Made by a program: the position numbers and the translations under genes. DNA of 64,000 nt from Petasospora fabianii (lineage: Eukaryota; Ascomycota; Saccharomycetes; Phaffomycetales; Wickerhamomycetaceae): positions 1 through 64,000 of the forward strand of contig CP048721.1 in assembly GCA_022641835.1 (NCBI GenBank). The letters run 5' to 3'. Within the stretch, counting starts at the first letter, position 1. Each line of letters opens with the position of its first letter. Below are positions 23,247-32,931 of this stretch, one piece after another. The notes under the pieces were generated by a model. The model searched no databases. It was not told the DNA's origin and saw nothing but the letters and a program-made list of their open reading frames with translations.

Positions 23247-24257
23247 CTAGTGATCACCGCCGAGAGAGTTCAGCTGTGCGCCCTGCGCCAGTCCGTCATT
23301 CTTCAAGCCGTGAATCTCACCGGCGTACAGTTCCATATCAGGAATCCTCTTCTTCAACTCAGATAAGCAGAAACTTGTGAGTAGTGCCTGTCCACCTGTT
23401 GAAACAAAGTTTGTGGCACGCTGGATACCCAATTCGTCTGCAAGGCTCTCCAGAGTCGGTTTTAGATTGCCCTCTTTGTTACCACCAGTGTGCTTCGAGA
23501 GTACCTTGAGATCGTAGAGATTAGGGAAAAATAATGAGATTTTGTGGAGGAATTCATCCTCCTTACCAGCCATGATATCGTTCGTTAAAAGGGCCAAGAG
23601 GAAGCCAAAGTCATATCCTGCATGGAAACTGGCCCAGTGGACATCAGGCAGGAGAACCAAGCCTGACGAGGTTAGGAGTTCGGCAAACTCAAAGTGATCA
23701 ATACCAAAAGTCATGTGCTTGTGGAAGTCAATCCCTGTTTTCGTTAAAGATTCGTAGGCCTCATCAGAGATCATCTTTGTGTTTAGATCAAACTTAAAAT
23801 TGAACTGCCATGTGCTGTAAATGTGTTCTGGCCTGTTTCCGTTGGCATCGGTCAATGACACACCAAACTGAATTAGATCTAGAAGGTCTGCATTGGTTCT
23901 AAGTGTCTGGTAGTGGTAGTCATCAGTAGAGGAAAAAACTCCGATTGGTCTAGCAAGAATTCCGGGAAATTCTGTGCTGAAGGAAACATAGTTATAACTG
24001 GTTATGAGTTGGCGTATAGTCTGGAGCTCTTTATGCAAGTTATCGGCCCACACTTCCTTGATGATCAGTTGTGCCTGTGGAACCTGTGCTTGTGGAGCTG
24101 GAGGCTGTTGAGCTAACATAGCAGGATGATTGAGCCCCCTCTGAGGTATCTGTGGTGAGAAGTTGGACATCTGTTGCATTTGCTGAAACTGAGTGAGCTT
24201 CTGCAGTTGCGCAGCCTGCGACAACTCGGCCTGAGGCGGAATATGTGTGAAGCTCAT
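23247..24257 (-). CDS. POP2: CCR4-NOT deadenylase subunit Pop2/Caf1
   Basis: Pop2 is the Caf1-type 3'-5' poly(A) nuclease of the CCR4-NOT complex. The 336-residue protein has a Q/P-rich N-terminus (1-65) and a DEDD-fold nuclease domain (66-330). The usual catalytic acids are replaced in the pattern SEDQ: S94 and E96 in FSTEFPG, D216 in HAGYDFGF and Q290 in STGGQALL. This is the same unusual set reported for S. cerevisiae Pop2, so the loss predates the split of the two lineages. Catalysis may rest mainly on Ccr4. Its scaffold NOT1 lies about 5 kb away. Confidence 0.96.
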   Translation of the reverse strand: MSFTHIPPQAELSQAAQLQKLTQFQQMQQMSNFSPQIPQRGLNHPAMLAQQPPAPQAQVPQAQLIIKEVWADNLHKELQTIRQLITSYNYVSFSTEFPGILARPIGVFSSTDDYHYQTLRTNADLLDLIQFGVSLTDANGNRPEHIYSTWQFNFKFDLNTKMISDEAYESLTKTGIDFHKHMTFGIDHFEFAELLTSSGLVLLPDVHWASFHAGYDFGFLLALLTNDIMAGKEDEFLHKISLFFPNLYDLKVLSKHTGGNKEGNLKPTLESLADELGIQRATNFVSTGGQALLTSFCLSELKKRIPDMELYAGEIHGLKNDGLAQGAQLNSLGGDH

Positions 24258-24589
24258 GGAAGCTATTCAGGTGCTTGACGTGAAATGCAATCTGGTTCAA
24301 CGGTTCTGTGCTGCTGTCTGAGCGTTACCCATGCCATTGTCTTGGGCGGTCGTCTTGTCGCCGTCGACTACAAAAAGATGTACAATCGAAGCGCGCGCGC
24401 ATACACCTGGACACCATTTTCAGTGCGCGTTCATTACCAATACCTGTTCTGCTATCATGAATCATTATCCCATGGGCTATGCCAGGATGGTTGAATAAGT
24501 AGCTACAGGTGTTTGTTTAGAAGGTGAGCCCCAAGACGGAAAGGGTCAAATGCGTCCAATTGATAGGTTCACCGACACTGACACCGATT
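24258..24589. other. POP2 promoter region
   Basis: A 332-bp gap between two minus-strand genes. It has a short alternating GC tract (24391-24404). No gene, RNA or repeat of note. Confidence 0.5.
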
Positions 24590-26359
24590 TTAGTATCTTG
24601 ATGCACCACTGTATGGCCTATTAGCTGGTGGCATTCTGTCCGTGGGATGGGTTCTATAAGAGCGGTCATTGTTGTAATACCCTGCTTGTCGTTGAGGTGG
24701 TATTACACTTCTTCCATAGTAGTTGTTGCCATTGTGAGGATCGTAGCTTGTGAGACTCTGTTCATAGTACTCTGGCTCTTCAATATTATCTGGCTCCCTT
24801 GTAGTTGTACCATTGTCGTAGTGATAGGAAGCAGCAGTGCCAGTAGCACCCGAACCATTGTTCTCCGCTGACTCGATAGTGTGTCGAAGTGATGCTAGCT
24901 CATTTTCTAAATTCTCGATTCGAGCAAAGGACTTCTTCGCAGCCATCCTAAATGTCTTGACCTTGATGTCCTTAAGTAGCTCTGGGTACATCTTCTCAAA
25001 GTCACTGTACTCGAAATTTGGGAGTGCACCCTTACCAGCAGAGGCATCACTCAAACTTATAACGTCTTGCCTCAATCGTGCATTATCTGCCTTGAGAACT
25101 TCCATCTCTAGTCTCATAGTTTCGTTTTCGTCGTTCAATAGTGAGCACTGCTGCTTCAAGGCATTCATGTCCGTTTCGAGTTTGATATGCCGCTCCAATT
25201 CAGCCTCATTAATCTCCTTCTTAATCTCTGTAGTCAAATTGCTGATATCATCTTCATGATTCTGTTTGAGATCACGCACTTTTCGAGGATAATTTATGTT
25301 GAAGAAAGATGTGTGCAGATCCCATGTGGCAAAGTTGTTTGTCTGTTTCAAGACCTTAGTGGTCAACGATTTTGCAACTGACAAAATAGAACCCTTCATT
25401 GCCTCAAAACTGACAATGGTCTTAAGCTTCTCACAGCATTCAGCAGTAGTTTTAGACTCTTTAAAACTGTTCTCGATCATTTGTTCATGGACTTTTAAAG
25501 CTTCAGCAAATTCACCAGATTGCGCCGCTGGAGATGATGTGAACACTTGAACCTGTTCCTTAAACTTTTCAATTTCAATGTCATGATGGTCATCGTAAGC
25601 AATAAGTATAATCAAGAGATTACAGGACTCCTCTGGATACAATTCGAAAAACGATCTAATCGGGTCTATGGTCATGTCAACGTCGCTGTCTCCTGCTTGG
25701 GGTTCAAGATTGTCATCTTCAATGGTAAAGAAATGAGGGAAGCGGAAGAAGAGAGCATATATGACGAAGAGTATGTCTTTTTCATCCTTCTCAGTAACAG
25801 AGCGGGCAAATAAGAGTAATTGAGCCAAGTTCATAAGCACTCTAGTGGCGTTTTGATCCCTTGACTCTTTCTTTATTGGCGGTACCATCTCGTGCTTGTT
25901 AATGAAGTAGGTGACCGGTTTTATAAATGCGATGAAACTATGAAACATGACAAGGTTTGCATCAAACTCAGATTCTTGTGTAATGGGGAGATCTTGAAGG
26001 TCATGGAGCGTGTAGTTATCCGATGTGTAGTTCCACTTCTTTGTAGCCATGTCATTGCTCTTCTTCTCCTGATCATCATAGTCAGGTAGAGGTTCAACGG
26101 CATTGGAGTCACCTGGAGGGAGCAGTCTGGGACAGGAAACAAGAAAGTTTACGAGATAGTAGGATACACGCATCATTTCATCTTGCTTATTGGTAATCTT
26201 GGTGTAGTAGTCAGATCCTGTAGCATATTGACGGTATTTGGGATTCGAATTGTGTTCAAAGTTGGCACGGCGGAGGCGATCCTGAAGAGTCCTTAGTGTG
26301 GTTTCCATTACACTATCTTTGGAATTTAGAAATCTGATATCGTCATCGACTTGGCTCAT
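24590..26359 (-). CDS. Unrecognised coiled-coil protein
   Basis: A 589-residue protein that I do not recognise. Residues 1-340 look alpha-helical and globular, with acidic helices, a LFFRFPHFFTIED block near 203 and FFELYPEESCNLLIILIAYDD near 238. Residues about 360-435 and 470-500 have heptad-like Leu/Glu/Lys patterns typical of coiled coils. Residues 505-589 are low-complexity, rich in Tyr, Asn, Arg and Gly. There are no signal peptide or membrane segments. The layout (helical head, coiled coil, disordered tail) suits a structural or adaptor protein of the cytoskeleton or membrane traffic, but this is only a guess. It is divergent from INO1 across a 1.1-kb gap. Confidence 0.8.
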   Translation of the reverse strand: MSQVDDDIRFLNSKDSVMETTLRTLQDRLRRANFEHNSNPKYRQYATGSDYYTKITNKQDEMMRVSYYLVNFLVSCPRLLPPGDSNAVEPLPDYDDQEKKSNDMATKKWNYTSDNYTLHDLQDLPITQESEFDANLVMFHSFIAFIKPVTYFINKHEMVPPIKKESRDQNATRVLMNLAQLLLFARSVTEKDEKDILFVIYALFFRFPHFFTIEDDNLEPQAGDSDVDMTIDPIRSFFELYPEESCNLLIILIAYDDHHDIEIEKFKEQVQVFTSSPAAQSGEFAEALKVHEQMIENSFKESKTTAECCEKLKTIVSFEAMKGSILSVAKSLTTKVLKQTNNFATWDLHTSFFNINYPRKVRDLKQNHEDDISNLTTEIKKEINEAELERHIKLETDMNALKQQCSLLNDENETMRLEMEVLKADNARLRQDVISLSDASAGKGALPNFEYSDFEKMYPELLKDIKVKTFRMAAKKSFARIENLENELASLRHTIESAENNGSGATGTAASYHYDNGTTTREPDNIEEPEYYEQSLTSYDPHNGNNYYGRSVIPPQRQAGYYNNDRSYRTHPTDRMPPANRPYSGASRY

Positions 26360-26403
26360 CTGCCTATCTCTTCTGCTCCTGCACCTACCCTACCTTTCAA
26401 CAT

Positions 26404-26426
26404 CGCGCACGCGCGAGCGCGCGCGC
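26404..26426. repeat. Alternating CG/CA tract
   Basis: Twenty-three bases of almost strictly alternating pyrimidine-purine, mostly CG, with one break at 26416. Such tracts can adopt left-handed DNA. It lies within 70 bp of the coiled-coil gene's start codon. Confidence 0.7.
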
Positions 26427-27135
26427 CCCTTGGCTTATTTCGTTCGCGAACATGTCGTGGATGAATCCATCGGGTCTTATTCGTCCCTTCCCCTTTTGTT
26501 TTCAATCACATGCAAATTATGCAAATTGAATGGTATTGTTGCCCTGTCTCGCTCTGCCCCGCAACAATGCATGTGCCGCTGGGAGGAAAGTGCTCATTAT
26601 TAGTTACAAGGGGGGTGAGACAGCGGCACGTGAGGGCCAAGGCTTCCCCTCAATGGCAGCATTGTATTTACAGGAGGACTCTCCTTGGTTGCCTAGTTAG
26701 TCTATTTTAAATAAGTCTCAATGGGACAAGCACAGCGCTGACTTGACTTATGCAGTAGTGAGCAGCTGTCTCAGTGACTGCCCAACAGCAGATCAACGCA
26801 GCCCCTATAGCTCACTCAACATAGGCTAAAGGGGGCGGCATAGCTGCACCCCTAAACAGCTGCGCCACATCCATGGAGCCGCCTTCAAGGGAAATCGCCA
26901 GACCTGTAGCCCGTAGCCTCAAAGTCTTATGATAGAAAGTATACATAGTTCATGGTAGCCTGCTTATACACTCAATTGAATGTTCCCAGATAAAGATACA
27001 TCCTGTTTACTGTTTACCATAGATGACAATTGACCTCTTAATCACTGCTTCACTTGTGTAGAAGAATACCTTCTTTTGAGGTTGCTGATAAACAAATTTC
27101 CCCCGGGAAAGAGATCCGGGTGGGTGGGTAGGCAG

Positions 27136-27223
27136 CATGTGATATGCGAACCGCCGCACGACACGTCGTCCATATCTCGCACAACTATAAGTAGCCCCAT
27201 CTCCCACGATCAATCGCCACATG
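27136..27223. promoter_or_regulatory. Candidate inositol-responsive E-boxes of INO1
   Basis: CATGTGAT at 27136-27143 and CACATG at 27218-27223 lie 340 and 258 bp upstream of the INO1 ATG. CATGTG is the core of the UAS-INO element bound by Ino2/Ino4 in yeasts. Whether that circuit exists in this species is an inference. Confidence 0.5.
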
Positions 27224-27475
27224 TTATTATTCTCAATTCTTCTCTCAACAACTCAAGACAACCAAACAAGTGACTTACCAAGCTCAATTCAACAGCTTAG
27301 TTAGTCCAGATTGTCACGACAGAATCTTTTCAAAGTGTTCTCCAATCTCCTTTCCTCCAAGCACCACCCATTCAATCACAAACGCACTTCCTCATCCGGC
27401 CTAGGGAGTGATCCAGTTTTCTTTCTTTGAATTGAGTGAGTACAATAGATATTAAATTTCACAAACAAAACAAAA

Positions 27476-29044
27476 ATGGTTTCCATTAAGGTTAAGAACG
27501 ATAGAGTTTCATACTCTGCCGACAACACCAAGTTGTCAACTAGTTACACCTACAAGAACTCCCTTGTTGAGAAGTCAGATGCAGGCGTCTACTCGATTAC
27601 CCCTTACACCAAGGATTACCAATTTGATGTTGACTTGAAAGTTCCAAAAGTTGGTTTGATGCTTGTTGGTTTGGGTGGTAACAATGGTACTACTCTTGTT
27701 GCCAGTGTCGAGGCCAACAAACAGAACTTGACATTCAACACCAAGGATGGTGAGAAGAAAGCCAACTATTTTGGCTCTGTCACTCAGTCTTCCACTATTA
27801 AGATTGGTATTGACTCCACTGGTAAAGACGTTTACGTTCCATTCAACTCCCTTCTCCCATTGGTTAATCCAAGCGACTTTGTTGTCGGTGGTTGGGATAT
27901 CAGTGGTTTGGATTTGCAGGCTGCTGCAAAGAGAGCCAAGGTGTTGGAGTATGATCTTCAGCAGAAATTGGGTGAATCTTTGAAGAAATACAAGCCATTG
28001 AAGTCTATCTACTACCCAGACTTCATTGCTGCTAACCAAGAGGAGAGAGCTGACAACATCTTCAACGTTGACGCTTCTGGTAAGGTTGACCAGTCTGCTA
28101 AGTGGGAACACGTTGAGCAGATCAGAAAGGATATCCAAACTTTCAAGAAGGATAACGAATTGGACAGCGTGATCATCTTGTGGACTGCTAACACTGAGCG
28201 TTACTCTAAGATCATTGACGGTGTCAACGATTCTTCTGACAACTTGTTGAACTCCATCAAGTCTGGTCACGCCGAGGTTTCTCCATCTACAATCTTTGCT
28301 GTTGCATCCATCTTGGAGAAGGTTCCATTCATCAACGGTTCTCCACAGAACACTTTTGTTCCAGGTGTTGTTGAACTTGCTGAGAAGCACAACTCCTTCA
28401 TTGGTGGTGATGACTTCAAGTCTGGTCAGACTAAGCTCAAATCTGTTTTGGCTCAGTTCCTCGTCGATGCTGGTATCAAGCCAATTTCGATTGCCTCTTA
28501 CAACCACTTGGGTAACAACGATGGTTTCAACTTGAGTTCCAATGAGCAATTCAAGTCTAAGGAGATCTCTAAGGGTTCTGTCATCGATGACATTGTTGAG
28601 TCCAATGAGATTCTTTACAATAAGGAACTTGGTGATAAGGTTGACCACTGTATTGTTATCAAGTACATGCCAGCTGTTGGTGACACTAAGATCGCTATGG
28701 ATGAGTACTACTCTGAACTCATGTTGGGTGGTCACAACAGAATCTCCATCAGTAACGTCTGTGAGGACTCCTTGTTGGCTACTCCATTGATCATCGACTT
28801 GGTTGTTATGTGTGAGTTCCTCTCCAGAGTCACATACAAGGAAGTTGGTAAGGAGGCATCTGAAAAGTCATTATACCCAATCTTGGGATACTTGAGTTAC
28901 TGGTTGAAGGCTCCTTTGACCAGACAGGGCTTCCAGACCATCAACGGTCTCAACAAGCAGAAACAGGGATTGGAGAACTTCTTGAAGGTCTTGGCCGGAA
29001 TCCCTATTTCTGACGAGTTGAGATTTGAGGAGAGACTTCAGTAA
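27476..29044 (+). CDS. INO1: Inositol-3-phosphate synthase
   Basis: Ino1 converts glucose 6-phosphate to 1D-myo-inositol 3-phosphate with NAD+, the first step of inositol and phosphatidylinositol synthesis, in the cytosol. The 522-residue protein is close in length to yeast Ino1 (533) and carries the family blocks: NAD-binding GLGGNNGTT near residue 65, [12 protein letters not shown] near 138, a [11 protein letters not shown] block near 309 and [20 protein letters not shown] near 342. Codon use is strongly biased and AT-ending codons are avoided, fitting high expression. The start has an A-rich leader (caaaacaaaaATGG). Confidence 0.98.
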   Translation: MVSIKVKNDRVSYSADNTKLSTSYTYKNSLVEKSDAGVYSITPYTKDYQFDVDLKVPKVGLMLVGLGGNNGTTLVASVEANKQNLTFNTKDGEKKANYFGSVTQSSTIKIGIDSTGKDVYVPFNSLLPLVNPSDFVVGGWDISGLDLQAAAKRAKVLEYDLQQKLGESLKKYKPLKSIYYPDFIAANQEERADNIFNVDASGKVDQSAKWEHVEQIRKDIQTFKKDNELDSVIILWTANTERYSKIIDGVNDSSDNLLNSIKSGHAEVSPSTIFAVASILEKVPFINGSPQNTFVPGVVELAEKHNSFIGGDDFKSGQTKLKSVLAQFLVDAGIKPISIASYNHLGNNDGFNLSSNEQFKSKEISKGSVIDDIVESNEILYNKELGDKVDHCIVIKYMPAVGDTKIAMDEYYSELMLGGHNRISISNVCEDSLLATPLIIDLVVMCEFLSRVTYKEVGKEASEKSLYPILGYLSYWLKAPLTRQGFQTINGLNKQKQGLENFLKVLAGIPISDELRFEERLQ

Positions 29045-29498
29045 TCACTGATGACTCTCCGCTCACTTTACTGCACCGTTATCTATTATATGCCCACTAC
29101 TTTGGCGTTTGAGATCAAGTGTCTCTTTTTTCTATACACTACACGCTTAATTTCCAGAAAACCAGATAAAAAAAACCACAAAAAAAAAAAGAAATTGTTT
29201 AGTTGATTAATAAAACCAGGTGCAGTAATCAATAGCTTGTAATGGCGCTATATTATACTTAAGACGTGATAACACAGGAATGAACTTAAGCGTGGTGACC
29301 GGGCCGCGCGGCCCCTCTATATGAAAAATACGGACCCTGAGATTGTGCGATAAGTCGTCTTTGAACGAACTACTCATGTTTCGTTCCACCAGGTAAACTC
29401 GTCAATCCCACTCATATTAGCTTTGACAAAGGCCAGTGGTGGCCTTGCTCTGATATCAGCTTACACGAGGTAAAACACCAAAGAGCCCGCTTTACGCA
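29045..29498. other. INO1 3' end / LSB6 promoter
   Basis: A 454-bp gap. A-rich runs near 29167-29190 may belong to the INO1 3' region. A perfect 14-bp GC palindrome GGGCCGCGCGGCCC lies at 29301-29314, about 185 bp upstream of LSB6. Confidence 0.5.
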
Positions 29499-31481
29499 AT
29501 GAGCGCCCCTGTTCTCACTCCTGCATCTGCCCCGGAATGGCCGATTAACCCATTTGACGACGAACAATCACAAGAACAAGGAAGTACTCTACAATTTGCG
29601 CAAAAGGTTGTTACACAACCTCCTCTGGCGACAAGTCTACCTACCACCCCACTAATCCCCCGATTTTCGGTGTACACTGACGACGAATCTGCTCCTCTTT
29701 TAGCACAGGTATCGTCCCACATTGATGAAACTCAGGACCTGGGTTCATATACATTACCCGAAGCTTCACCGAGTCGAAGACCTAAAGTGCAGAGGTCAAG
29801 GTCTATAATATCATTTGATCTTAAGTCGCTTAATGAGAGAGTATCTCAGTTCACAAACTCCATAGCTAGGTGGACTTCTAATACTCAACCTCCAGAAGAT
29901 CTACCCAATGAGATCCAGTATTCGGTATTTAAGCCACCACCAGGGATAGTTCCAATAACAAAAATTCCTCCAAATGGATACATATACACGGGCCCAGTGA
30001 ACAAGCACCACTTCGATATGATTGTGGAAGATGCATGTAATGCTATCGAGAATGGTGTTTCACCAAAGAGAATAGCAGCAGGAAGTTCAGGAAGTTACTT
30101 TATCTACACTACCACAGGTGAGATTGTGGGTGTATTTAAACCGAAAGATGAAGAGCCATATGGTCCACTCTCACCGAAATGGACCAAATGGCTACATCGA
30201 AATCTGTTTCCCTGTTTCTTTGGCCGCAGTTGTTTGATTCCGAATCTAGGATACGTCTGTGAGTCCGCTGCGAGTCTGCTCGATAAGCACATCCAGACAC
30301 ATATTGTCCCTTACACTGACATTGTTGAGATATCTAGTGAGTCATTTTACTACTCCTACTGGGAGAGAAGATCAGCAAGAAGACATAATCGTCCACTCAG
30401 GGCAAAACTTGGATCATTCCAGTTATTTTTGAAGGGATACGAAGAAGCGGATAAGTTCTTTCTCAAGTATCCACTTCCAGGTTCCAAATGGGGGTTCCCA
30501 CAGCTATATGGTGGTAATCGGAATGATGATGATAATGTCCCTGTTGGCCAAAATGATGACGCTAATGGTAATCCTGAGTTCAAGTGGACTAGCGAGACAT
30601 TGTTGGAGTTTCGAGAAGAGTTGGAGAAATTGGTGATCTTAGATTATATCATGAGGAACACCGATCGAGGTTTGGACAATTGGATGATTCGTCTCGACTG
30701 GGTCAAACAGGCGAATGGCTCAAAGAAGCCACGACTCAAAATTGGTGCAATTGACTCTGGTCTTTCATGGCCATGGAAACACCCTGATGAATGGAGATCA
30801 TACCCTTTCGGCTGGTTGTTCCTGCCTGCTAGTATCATTGGCCAGCCATTCACAGAGAAGACAAGACGACATTTCTTACCACTACTGACTTCTACAGTAT
30901 GGTGGGAAGAATGTACAGTACTTTTCAGAGCGATGTTCGCTCGAGATGAAGATTTTAAGGAACGCATGTGGAAGAAACAGTGGGCGGTGATGAAGGGACA
31001 GGCTTTCAACGTTGTAGAGACTTTGAAGAACCCGACACAGGGCCCACTGGAGCTTGCAAGAAGAACTCGTGTGATGGTCTGGGATGAAGTGATGGAGGTA
31101 CCAGTTCATGTCCCAACAGCGGTAATGACAAACGCCATCGAGACACCCATTTCACCAGCCAAGAGGGTCTGGGCCAAAGACAGGATGCAGAGTATTAGTA
31201 CACCGCTTGATGCCATCATAGAGGACGAACGCGGACGCAACGACGATGATGACAATAACGGAGATGATAATGAAAATGAGGATCACGATGAAGGAGCGCT
31301 TGAAGCAGTGGAGGCTAATGATATCCCGATAAATATGACTTCTGCTGACACAATGGGCACGATTGAAGCGCAGGCCGATACGGGCCTGACTTTCGCCCAG
31401 GATTCAATGGCTACGAAGAAAGTGATCATTGAGCGTCTGCAACAGGTGAACTCCAAACCAGCTGTTTTCACATGGTGCTGA
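29499..31481 (+). CDS. LSB6: Type II phosphatidylinositol 4-kinase
   Basis: Lsb6 makes PtdIns4P from phosphatidylinositol on vacuole, endosome and plasma membranes. The 660-residue protein has a disordered N-terminus (1-150) and a PI3/4-kinase type II domain (about 165-530). Visible blocks are GSSGSYF (nucleotide-binding loop), VGVFKPKDEEPYG with the ATP-binding lysine, the cysteine-bearing FPCFFGRSCLIPN loop that is palmitoylated in this family, catalytic RNTDRGLDNWMI, and GAIDSGLSWPWKHPDEWRSY. The C-terminal tail (575-660) is acidic. It lies downstream of INO1 on the same strand. Confidence 0.96.
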   Translation: MSAPVLTPASAPEWPINPFDDEQSQEQGSTLQFAQKVVTQPPLATSLPTTPLIPRFSVYTDDESAPLLAQVSSHIDETQDLGSYTLPEASPSRRPKVQRSRSIISFDLKSLNERVSQFTNSIARWTSNTQPPEDLPNEIQYSVFKPPPGIVPITKIPPNGYIYTGPVNKHHFDMIVEDACNAIENGVSPKRIAAGSSGSYFIYTTTGEIVGVFKPKDEEPYGPLSPKWTKWLHRNLFPCFFGRSCLIPNLGYVCESAASLLDKHIQTHIVPYTDIVEISSESFYYSYWERRSARRHNRPLRAKLGSFQLFLKGYEEADKFFLKYPLPGSKWGFPQLYGGNRNDDDNVPVGQNDDANGNPEFKWTSETLLEFREELEKLVILDYIMRNTDRGLDNWMIRLDWVKQANGSKKPRLKIGAIDSGLSWPWKHPDEWRSYPFGWLFLPASIIGQPFTEKTRRHFLPLLTSTVWWEECTVLFRAMFARDEDFKERMWKKQWAVMKGQAFNVVETLKNPTQGPLELARRTRVMVWDEVMEVPVHVPTAVMTNAIETPISPAKRVWAKDRMQSISTPLDAIIEDERGRNDDDDNNGDDNENEDHDEGALEAVEANDIPINMTSADTMGTIEAQADTGLTFAQDSMATKKVIIERLQQVNSKPAVFTWC

Positions 31482-31733
31482 ATACACAACATAGCGGATT
31501 AAAAAAACACAGAACCTGTAAAGTTGTCATGCGATAATGGGGTAAACTCTTATCAATAGGCGCGAGTCCAGACCGGAGTCAAATCGCGAGCGGGAAACCA
31601 AGAGCGAAGCGCTGACTCTTCCCCCTTTGATCTTTCCAGGTTTTCTCAAGGCATCTCTAAGATATATATAACCAATCTAGCATAGCGGGCCCATCCACAC
31701 GCCAGCACCACCACATCAAAAACTCAGACAAGG

Positions 31734-32681
31734 ATGGACTTCCCACCAATAAAGAGACTGTTATCTGTACAGTCGCACGTAGTACACGGCTACGTGGGCA
31801 ACAGGGCCGCTACTTTCCCTCTTCAATGCAACGGTTGGGACGTGGACGTTCTTAACACTGTTAACTTTTCTAATCATACGGGCTACGGATCAGTGAGTGG
31901 ATCCAAGACGACAGCATCGGAGCTTCGTGAGGTGTATGAGGGTCTCAAAGCCATAGAAGTGGAGTATGATGCATTCTTAACGGGATATGTCCCCAGTGCT
32001 GAAGCACTAGAGGAAGTATGCTTGATTGGCCATGAGTTGAAAGCACGCAACCCAAATCTTCTCTGGCTTCTGGATCCTGTGATGGGAGATGAAGGCCAGT
32101 TATATGTTAGTGATACTGTGATACCAATATATCGCAAGACACTGTTGCAAGGAGGCGTGGATGTGATTACACCAAACCAGTTCGAAGCTGAGCTGCTAGT
32201 GGAGTTCAAGATCGAATGCAAGCACACATTGCTCCGTGCTTTGGAGACACTTCACACCAAATACAAGGTTCCAAATGTTGTCATCTCATCACTTCAATTT
32301 GGTGAGAGCGATAAGATTTATGCTGCCGCTTCACACTGGGGCGAGGGAACCATGCACTCGTCGTTGTTTGAGATCCCATTGATTGAGTCATACTTCACAG
32401 GTGTCGGTGATCTCTTCTCGGCTCTTTTGCTGGACCGTATTCAAAGGCTTAAAACAGACAACATTGCTGATGCGATCGATACCGCTGTGGGGCAGGTCCT
32501 CACGGTAATGGCTGTTGTTCTGCAAACGACGTCCGCTGCCGCTGAGAGAGAGATGGGCCACAAGATAATGTCTAAGATGGGCTCCGCGGAGACGATGAAG
32601 GCGTGCGAGCTGCGCCTGATAGAGTGTCGCAGTGAGTATGAGAAAACCGATGTGAAGTTCAAGGCCACTAAACTCACTTGA
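31734..32681 (+). CDS. BUD16: Pyridoxal kinase-like protein
   Basis: A 315-residue ribokinase-fold enzyme of the PdxK family, which phosphorylates vitamin B6 vitamers to supply pyridoxal 5'-phosphate. Visible blocks are LLSVQSHVVHGYVGNRAATF at the N-terminus (substrate pocket), TGYVPSAE, LLDPVMGDEGQLYV, ITPNQFEAELL and the anion-hole motif GVGDLFSALLLDR (usually GTGD) near residue 223. Length matches S. cerevisiae Bud16 (312). Confidence 0.95.
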   Translation: MDFPPIKRLLSVQSHVVHGYVGNRAATFPLQCNGWDVDVLNTVNFSNHTGYGSVSGSKTTASELREVYEGLKAIEVEYDAFLTGYVPSAEALEEVCLIGHELKARNPNLLWLLDPVMGDEGQLYVSDTVIPIYRKTLLQGGVDVITPNQFEAELLVEFKIECKHTLLRALETLHTKYKVPNVVISSLQFGESDKIYAAASHWGEGTMHSSLFEIPLIESYFTGVGDLFSALLLDRIQRLKTDNIADAIDTAVGQVLTVMAVVLQTTSAAAEREMGHKIMSKMGSAETMKACELRLIECRSEYEKTDVKFKATKLT

Positions 32682-32931
32682 ACTGGATCAGTTAAGAAAC
32701 AAGAAAACAAAAACAGAGATATAATAGCGATGTTTATACAAAGGAAAGTGTAGATAAGAAACGAACGGCTGCATCACATGACATGGCGACAGCGCGATGA
32801 GCTTTCAGTAACTGTCGCGGCCAAAAACCAAAGCACTCACGTCTCTGACAGTCCCAGAGCCAAAACTGTGGTGTCTCCCAACTCCACACTCAACTCCGCA
32901 TCACCATCCTTCGCCACCGCTCAAGAGCCAA

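Larger units (their letters stand above)
26360..27475. other. Long divergent intergenic region upstream of INO1
   Basis: About 1.1 kb between the coiled-coil gene and INO1. Near the former lies an alternating purine-pyrimidine CG tract (26404-26426). Near INO1 lie two CATGTG/CACATG E-boxes and a TATA-like TATAAGTA at 27187. I examined the middle part for tRNA-like or coding structure and found none. Confidence 0.5.

Noticed and set aside
26700-26930. GC-rich patch in the INO1 upstream gap checked for a tRNA
   Set aside because: No A/B box pair and no cloverleaf could be drawn.
27575-28735. 386-codon minus-strand ORF over INO1
   Set aside because: Antisense shadow of the strongly biased INO1 gene, with no recognisable domain.
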